A stretch of 64,000 bases of DNA from Polyangiaceae bacterium. GTDB taxonomy: Bacteria > Myxococcota_A > Polyangia > Polyangiales > Polyangiaceae. Made by a program: the position numbers and the translations under genes. The notes beneath the pieces are model-generated. The model was not told the DNA's origin. It ran no database searches and saw only the letters and a program-made list of their open reading frames with translations. How positions within the stretch are numbered: position 1 is the stretch's first letter; each line of letters opens with the position of its first letter. This document shows positions 59,246 through 64,000 of the stretch, in pieces. Location: contig JADJRH010000001.1 in NCBI GenBank assembly GCA_016712345.1, positions 2,542,001 through 2,606,000 of the forward strand, given 5' to 3'.

Positions 59246-60097
59246 TTACCCTCTTGCGGACTTGGTCTGAGCCGCCTCCGCTTCAGCGGCTTCGGTGATT
59301 GCAGCTTCAGACTCGGGTAAAAATTCTTCAGCAATGCGCTTTTCCTGCTGCGAGTACGCTCCCGAGTCTACCCGCATGGGGCGCGCTCTCAACTCACCCG
59401 CGGGGGCTTCTACAGCGTTTCGAACCGCCGCTGTGGTTTGCTCCATCAGGTTCCAGAGCAGGGTTTCCCGCTTGTGTACATTGCGTCGAGCAAGCGCTGA
59501 CATTGCCAGCATGGTTAGTAAAAACGCCGCAAGTCCAAAGAGCCAGGCCATTGGTGCCGAATGGGCCAGATCCATGGTAAGGCCGCCTGTTACAAGGCCG
59601 GGGAATATGGCGAGTGATGACAGACCCGCAAGCAGCGCTCCGCCGTTTAACTTTTCTTCTACCCGAACGACGGTTGAATTGCCTCGAACCTTCATGGAGA
59701 CAATCACGGGATGAGCGGGGCCCATTGCCCATGAAATAGACTTACCCACCGATTCTACCCGTCCCTGAACACCCGCTGTTTTTCGAATTGCGTCGAGCAC
59801 TTCTTCGTACCTGTCTTCAGGCACGTGCCCCAGAATTTCTTCTTCGTGCACCACGAGACGCGACCGAACCCATGGCCCGTTTTTTTCAGGTGGGGAGGCT
59901 GCCGGCTTTGCAATGGCCCGGCGCACAACTTCAGGAGAAAGCCCGAGTTGAGCAGCTGCTGCCACAAGCTCTTCTTCAGAAAGCGCTCGCTCAACACCCA
60001 CGTTGTTGGGATCGGTTTCGGCGAGCGTCGCAGCGGTTCGCAATACTCGCCTGACTTCTGCCGGAGGCAGTTGACGTTCTCGAAAAGTGGACCCCAT
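59246..60097 (-). CDS. Two-helix membrane protein of unknown function
   Basis: The 283-residue protein has a helical N-terminal region (LSEEELVAAAAQLGLSPEVVRRAI), a soluble middle domain (SRLVVHEEEILGHVPEDRYEEVLDAIRKTAG, then SISWAMG), two membrane helices at about 155-215, and a charged C-terminus. I recall this layout beside kinases and transporters in myxobacteria, but no domain name is certain. It is first in the operon with the POT-type gene. Confidence 0.65.
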   Translation of the reverse strand: MGSTFRERQLPPAEVRRVLRTAATLAETDPNNVGVERALSEEELVAAAAQLGLSPEVVRRAIAKPAASPPEKNGPWVRSRLVVHEEEILGHVPEDRYEEVLDAIRKTAGVQGRVESVGKSISWAMGPAHPVIVSMKVRGNSTVVRVEEKLNGGALLAGLSSLAIFPGLVTGGLTMDLAHSAPMAWLFGLAAFLLTMLAMSALARRNVHKRETLLWNLMEQTTAAVRNAVEAPAGELRARPMRVDSGAYSQQEKRIAEEFLPESEAAITEAAEAEAAQTKSARG

Positions 60098-60200
60098 AGG
60101 GTCTCATAGCGCAATCACATAGCGGTGCTCAAGACAATTAGCCTTGATGATTGAACAGCGCTCGACAACCCATCCCCTTTTTTCTTATTCTGAACCGGCT

Positions 60201-63200
60201 ATGAAAAAGTCCGCTTGGCGCGCAGCCACACTTGCAGCTCTTGCAGCCCTATTTTCCGCGGCTGAGGCGAGCGCCGACGGATCGGGTCTTCCCAATCTCT
60301 CGTATGACCCGGCTGAAGTGTTCACCGTAATCGGGCATCTCGGGGCTGAAAATGGATCCCCGCGCGGACATGGCACTTTGTCCTTCCATCGCGGATACCT
60401 TACCGTCATTTTTTCAAAAGACAGTGGGGAGGGTGACGGCGGGTTTGCCTTCTACGATATTGCAGATCCTAAAAATCCTCAGCTTGTTTTTGCCAAGGAT
60501 GACGCCGATACCGAGGACATACGTGAAGCGCATGGGTATGGCTATTGGGGAGATTACGTTGTTTTGCAGGCGAGCCTCGGCATTCAGATTTGGAACTGGG
60601 CCGACGTTACAAATCCTCAAATGGTCAGTTACCTAAAGCTGCCCGGAGTCAGCGCGTCAGACTATATTGCGGGAGCATGGTGGGCTTTTTGGCAGGCTCC
60701 CTATATTTATGTGGGAGGCTCCCAAAACGGGCTTTTTATCGTCGACGCTACCGACGTATCCAACCCAGTGGTAGTAAAGCGCGACGACGATCGGCCCAAC
60801 CCCATCCCCACAACCACATTGGGCGGGTTTCGAACAGGGCCGGTTTTTGCGGCCGGAAATATCCTTGTAGCCAGCGGAATGGACGATCCCGGTTACGCGG
60901 TGCTCGACATTGCCGACCCGAAAAATCCAATTCTACTCTCGGCGAAACGTTTGGGTATGCCCAAGGTGTATAGTGCACTTTTTAACGGTGGGTATATTTA
61001 CGGAGCCGGAGACGACAAGCGCGTTCATGTTCACAACATTACAGACCCGTTCAAGATTGTTGACGGCGGGTCAAGCGACTTAATAGGTGACAAGGGCGGT
61101 TACCTGTCCATTCAAGATGGGTATGCTCACGTGGGTGCCTCAAAAAACTACGCCAAAGTGAATGTCAGTGTTGCCGGACCTTTTCCCGTGGTTGCCACCG
61201 CCACAAGTGGAGTGGATGGTCGGGATGAAGACTTTGGGACGGTCCTCGGCAACTTGGTTGCGATAAGTGACGATCACGGCAACGGGAGCTTTCTGGTGCC
61301 ACACCAAGCCGCGCCCGACACCGAGCCTCCGGTAGTCAACTTTGTGAGCCCGCCGAGCGGCGCTACAGGTGTGGCTTCCACCGCGCGAGTGGGGTTAACC
61401 TTTTCAGATCAAATAGACCACCGATTGGTAAATTCGGTAACCTTTGTGGTTCGCCCCGTGGGTGGTGAAGCGCTGTCAGGTAGGTACAGTTATCAAACAA
61501 ACATTCTTAACTTTGCCCCGGACGAACCGCTTCTACCCAACACAACGTATGAAGTGGTTGTGCCCGACGGTGGGCTCACCGATCTCGCAGGAAACCCGCT
61601 GGCAGAGCCGTTTGTGAGCTATTTTTCTACCGGCGCGCTCGTTGATAATCCGGGTTGTAAGGTAGGTTCGCTCGGACCTTCTGAATTTGGGAAAGAGGCG
61701 TCGTTTTCTGCGGTTGCCCAGGTTACAGAAAACGCCGCCTTTTCTTGGGATTTTGGCGATGGATCGCCGGTAGTTGACACGGGCGCCGCGCCTTCTGCCA
61801 AACATGTTTATTCTACCCCCGGGCATTACACTGTGAACGTGGTTGTGCGTGAATCGGGCACGCTCGTGACAACGTGCTCTCTCTCCCAGACAGTTCACCG
61901 GCCTTTAACCCCCAATCGACCAACGCGCTCGTCCACCGTGTTGCTCGATGAAGAGTTGCATCGGGTTTGGGTGGTAAACCCGGATCACAACTCGGTCAGC
62001 GTATTTGACGCCGATGACCTCACGCCAAAAGGTGAGTTTAACGTGGGCAGTCATCCACACGCAATTGCAAAAGCAAACGACAACACTGTATGGGTGAGTT
62101 TCAACGACGGTATTGCCATTTTCGATTCTGAAACAGGCGCCGATATTGGTAAGATTGAGTTACCCCGTGGAAGCCGACCTTACGGATTGGCAATGTCGGC
62201 GGAAGGTGACAAGGCGTTTGTCGCGCTTCAAGAATTAAACGTTGTTCGCGTGCTCAACGTGAAAAGCCGCACGTGGGATGGGGTGGAGATAACCGGAGTT
62301 ACAAACCCGAGGGCACTGGCACTCACTGGTGAAAATCTGCTTGTTTCGCGGTTTATTTCGTCCGATGCCCGCGCAGCGGTGTTTGCCGCAAACACAGCGG
62401 GTGGAGCGGCGAACACAATTGATCTGGAGATTGATGAAAGCCCCGACAATGAGTCAAACGGGTCTGGGTTGTTAAACTACCTGCGTGGCATGGCCATTTC
62501 TCCCGATGGAAAGAATGCCTGGGTGGTGGCCAAAAAAGACAACTACCAGCGGGGTGAATGGAACAACGGCGCCGCCCTGACTTTTGAAAACACTGTGCGA
62601 GCCGTTTTGGCTACAATTGACCTTGAAACGGCAACCGAAGTCACCGGGGGTAGAATTGACTTTAACGACCGAAGTTTGCCCTCTGTGGTGGAGCCAAGCC
62701 CCTTTGGCGATTACCTCTTTGTTGCGATGGAAGGGTCAAACGCAATTGAAGTTGTGGACGCCTACAATCCTCATATCGTAGCCGGGTTGGATAATGTTGG
62801 AAACGCTCCCGATGGGATGGCTCTGAACTCTGCCGGCGATAAATTGTACGTCCACTCTTTCTTATCAAGGTCACTGCACGTGATTGATGTGTCCAACCTG
62901 CTTTCAGGTCGAAGTTCAGTATTGGTAGAGTCGGCCAGTACAAAGACCGTTCAGAGTGAAGTATTAACTCCCGAAGTATTGCTCGGAAAACAGATCTTTT
63001 ATAACGCGCGTGACAAGCGAATGAGCCGGGACGGATATTTGTCGTGTGCGGTTTGCCACTTGGAGGGAGAACACGATGGTAGAACGTGGGACTTTACCGA
63101 TCGGGGTGAAGGACTGCGTAACACAACCACTCTCGCGGGAAAACGCGGCACAGGGAACGGCCCTTTGCATTGGACTGCCAACTTTGATGAAGTGCAGGAC

Positions 63201-63938
63201 TTTGAACATGACATTCGCAATGCGTTTAAGGGAAAAGGGTTTTTGCCGGACGAAACCTTTCATTCTGACGCACGCGATGAACCTCTCGGCGGAAAAAAAG
63301 CCGGTTTGTCGCCCGAGTTGGACGCTATAAGTGCCTATCTTGAGTCGCTCGAACAGGTGCCGCTCAGCCCCTTTAAAAATGAGGATGGTTCGTTTACCGA
63401 AGAGGCTGAGTTGGGCAAAATGGTGTTTATGGCCCTCCAGTGCCAAGAGTGCCATTTGGGCAATGACATGACCGATAGTGGTAATGGCAAGTTGCACGAC
63501 GTCGGCACTATCTGGGCCGGTTCGGGACAACGTTTAGGGGGTGAACTGTCCGGCTTTGACACGCCGACGCTTATTGGAAGTTGGGCAACAGCACCTTATT
63601 TGCACGACGGTTCGGCGACCACGTTAATGGATGTGTTTAACAAGGCGGAAGAGGCGGGTGATCTTCACGGCGAAATAGGGCTTCTCACAGACGATCAAAA
63701 GCGCCAATTGGAAGCGTACCTTTTGCAGCTCGATAACTCCACACCCTTGGCGGTGGAGCCGAAGCCCGCCGACGGATGCACATGTTCGCAAGTTGATCAA
63801 TCCTCCAATAGGATCACCGGAGCCACTGGGAGTACGTTATTGCTTTTGGCGGCATTGCTCGGTATTCGGCGGCGTCAAAAGGTTTGGTTTCGCAAAGATT
63901 CCCGAGCAAGGGCTCCCATAAGATCTGTATTCGATTGA
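60201..63938 (+). CDS. Di-haem cytochrome surface protein with MYXO-CTERM-like tail
   Basis: The 1245-residue protein starts MKKSAWRAATLAALAALFSAAEASA (Sec signal). Domains in order: LVIVD/beta-propeller repeats (about 40-360), a Big_5-like domain (about 372-473; PP..NFVSPPSGATGV), a PKD domain (about 500-560; FSWDFGDGSP...HVYSTPGHYTV), a YVTN-type propeller (about 575-900), and a di-haem peroxidase-like domain with CxxCH at about 948 (CAVCH) and 1080 (CQECH). The C-terminus (GCTCSQ..., helix STLLLLAALLGI, then RRRQK) resembles MYXO-CTERM, a myxosortase signal, though about 20 residues follow the Arg cluster. Probably exposed on the outer surface. Confidence 0.85.
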   Translation: MKKSAWRAATLAALAALFSAAEASADGSGLPNLSYDPAEVFTVIGHLGAENGSPRGHGTLSFHRGYLTVIFSKDSGEGDGGFAFYDIADPKNPQLVFAKDDADTEDIREAHGYGYWGDYVVLQASLGIQIWNWADVTNPQMVSYLKLPGVSASDYIAGAWWAFWQAPYIYVGGSQNGLFIVDATDVSNPVVVKRDDDRPNPIPTTTLGGFRTGPVFAAGNILVASGMDDPGYAVLDIADPKNPILLSAKRLGMPKVYSALFNGGYIYGAGDDKRVHVHNITDPFKIVDGGSSDLIGDKGGYLSIQDGYAHVGASKNYAKVNVSVAGPFPVVATATSGVDGRDEDFGTVLGNLVAISDDHGNGSFLVPHQAAPDTEPPVVNFVSPPSGATGVASTARVGLTFSDQIDHRLVNSVTFVVRPVGGEALSGRYSYQTNILNFAPDEPLLPNTTYEVVVPDGGLTDLAGNPLAEPFVSYFSTGALVDNPGCKVGSLGPSEFGKEASFSAVAQVTENAAFSWDFGDGSPVVDTGAAPSAKHVYSTPGHYTVNVVVRESGTLVTTCSLSQTVHRPLTPNRPTRSSTVLLDEELHRVWVVNPDHNSVSVFDADDLTPKGEFNVGSHPHAIAKANDNTVWVSFNDGIAIFDSETGADIGKIELPRGSRPYGLAMSAEGDKAFVALQELNVVRVLNVKSRTWDGVEITGVTNPRALALTGENLLVSRFISSDARAAVFAANTAGGAANTIDLEIDESPDNESNGSGLLNYLRGMAISPDGKNAWVVAKKDNYQRGEWNNGAALTFENTVRAVLATIDLETATEVTGGRIDFNDRSLPSVVEPSPFGDYLFVAMEGSNAIEVVDAYNPHIVAGLDNVGNAPDGMALNSAGDKLYVHSFLSRSLHVIDVSNLLSGRSSVLVESASTKTVQSEVLTPEVLLGKQIFYNARDKRMSRDGYLSCAVCHLEGEHDGRTWDFTDRGEGLRNTTTLAGKRGTGNGPLHWTANFDEVQDFEHDIRNAFKGKGFLPDETFHSDARDEPLGGKKAGLSPELDAISAYLESLEQVPLSPFKNEDGSFTEEAELGKMVFMALQCQECHLGNDMTDSGNGKLHDVGTIWAGSGQRLGGELSGFDTPTLIGSWATAPYLHDGSATTLMDVFNKAEEAGDLHGEIGLLTDDQKRQLEAYLLQLDNSTPLAVEPKPADGCTCSQVDQSSNRITGATGSTLLLLAALLGIRRRQKVWFRKDSRARAPIRSVFD

Positions 63939-64000
63939 ATTCATTTCAATCTATTGGGGGCACAGACGTTCCCGCTTGCGCGGCGCTCCTATCTCTGAAG
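63939..64000. other. Window end after cytochrome gene
   Basis: Only 62 bases remain. No terminator or gene is seen. Confidence 0.3.

Noticed and set aside
1..64000. tRNA, rRNA, intact insertion sequence or prophage
   Set aside because: No tRNA 3' arm pattern, transposase or phage structural gene was recognised in either strand.

Overview
The window reads as a stretch of a GC-rich chromosome from a myxobacterium-like member of the Myxococcota (former Deltaproteobacteria). This is inferred from the gene content: many lipoproteins with long Gly/Thr or Ala/Pro linkers, Cys-rich lipoproteins, a Ser/Thr kinase with a C-terminal membrane anchor, an ECF sigma factor paired with a TM protein carrying an AgmX/PglI-like tail, an MJ0042 zinc-ribbon TPR protein, a CesT/YbjN-like gene beside pspA, and a MYXO-CTERM-like tail on a large cytochrome-type surface protein. 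No rRNA, tRNA, CRISPR array or intact insertion sequence was seen.

Region 1 (1-5.9 kb) is an array of orphan RHS C-terminal cassettes. Two nearly identical RHS core ends (278-673 and 2430-2825) each lead into a different toxin tip, ParB-like in the first and nucleotidyltransferase-like in the second. Each tip is followed by a small candidate immunity gene. The second toxin gene is frameshifted at an A4G5 tract. Two further degenerate repeat copies carry only small immunity-like or unknown ORFs. There is no full-length RHS shaft, so this looks like a store of exchangeable toxin/immunity tips.

Region 2 (5.9-11.9 kb) is a compact class II lanthipeptide locus: a 100-aa truncated HlyD-like membrane protein, a C39-peptidase ABC exporter (LanT), a 73-aa mersacidin/lichenicidin-type precursor (LanA) overlapping the end of lanT, a strong hairpin terminator or attenuator, and LanM. 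The core peptide is Cys-rich (5 Cys, 6 Ser/Thr). LanM has an unusual residue in its kinase catalytic loop. No dedicated LanFEG immunity genes or regulator were seen.

Region 3 (12-24.5 kb) holds a tandem universal-stress protein, TPR and Cys-rich lipoproteins, a DUF4331 protein with a TTT-loop-like lipoprotein, an MFS transporter, a molybdopterin oxidoreductase with a downstream lipoprotein, and another lipoprotein.

Region 4 (24.5-56 kb) is mostly housekeeping: polA, ECF sigma/anti-sigma-like pair, CtpA-type protease, TPR/PEGA-like envelope genes, Ser/Thr kinase, acyl-CoA dehydrogenases, a YbjN-like/pspA/P-type Ca-ATPase/orn run, a zinc-ribbon TPR/sppA/pseudo-SGNH operon, an M28 peptidase, a HAD phosphatase and a frameshifted LarA-like (DUF2088) gene. 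Region 5 (56-64 kb) has an L,D-transpeptidase, a POT-type transporter with a membrane-protein partner, and a 1245-aa di-haem surface protein.

Two sequence words stand out. The palindrome GTGTACAC occurs about 17 times, when about one is expected. The heptamer GGGTAGA/TCTACCC occurs about 39 times in 0.1-24 kb, 35-37.1 kb and 57.5-62.7 kb, but I found none in the roughly 31 kb of housekeeping blocks between. Counts were made by eye.
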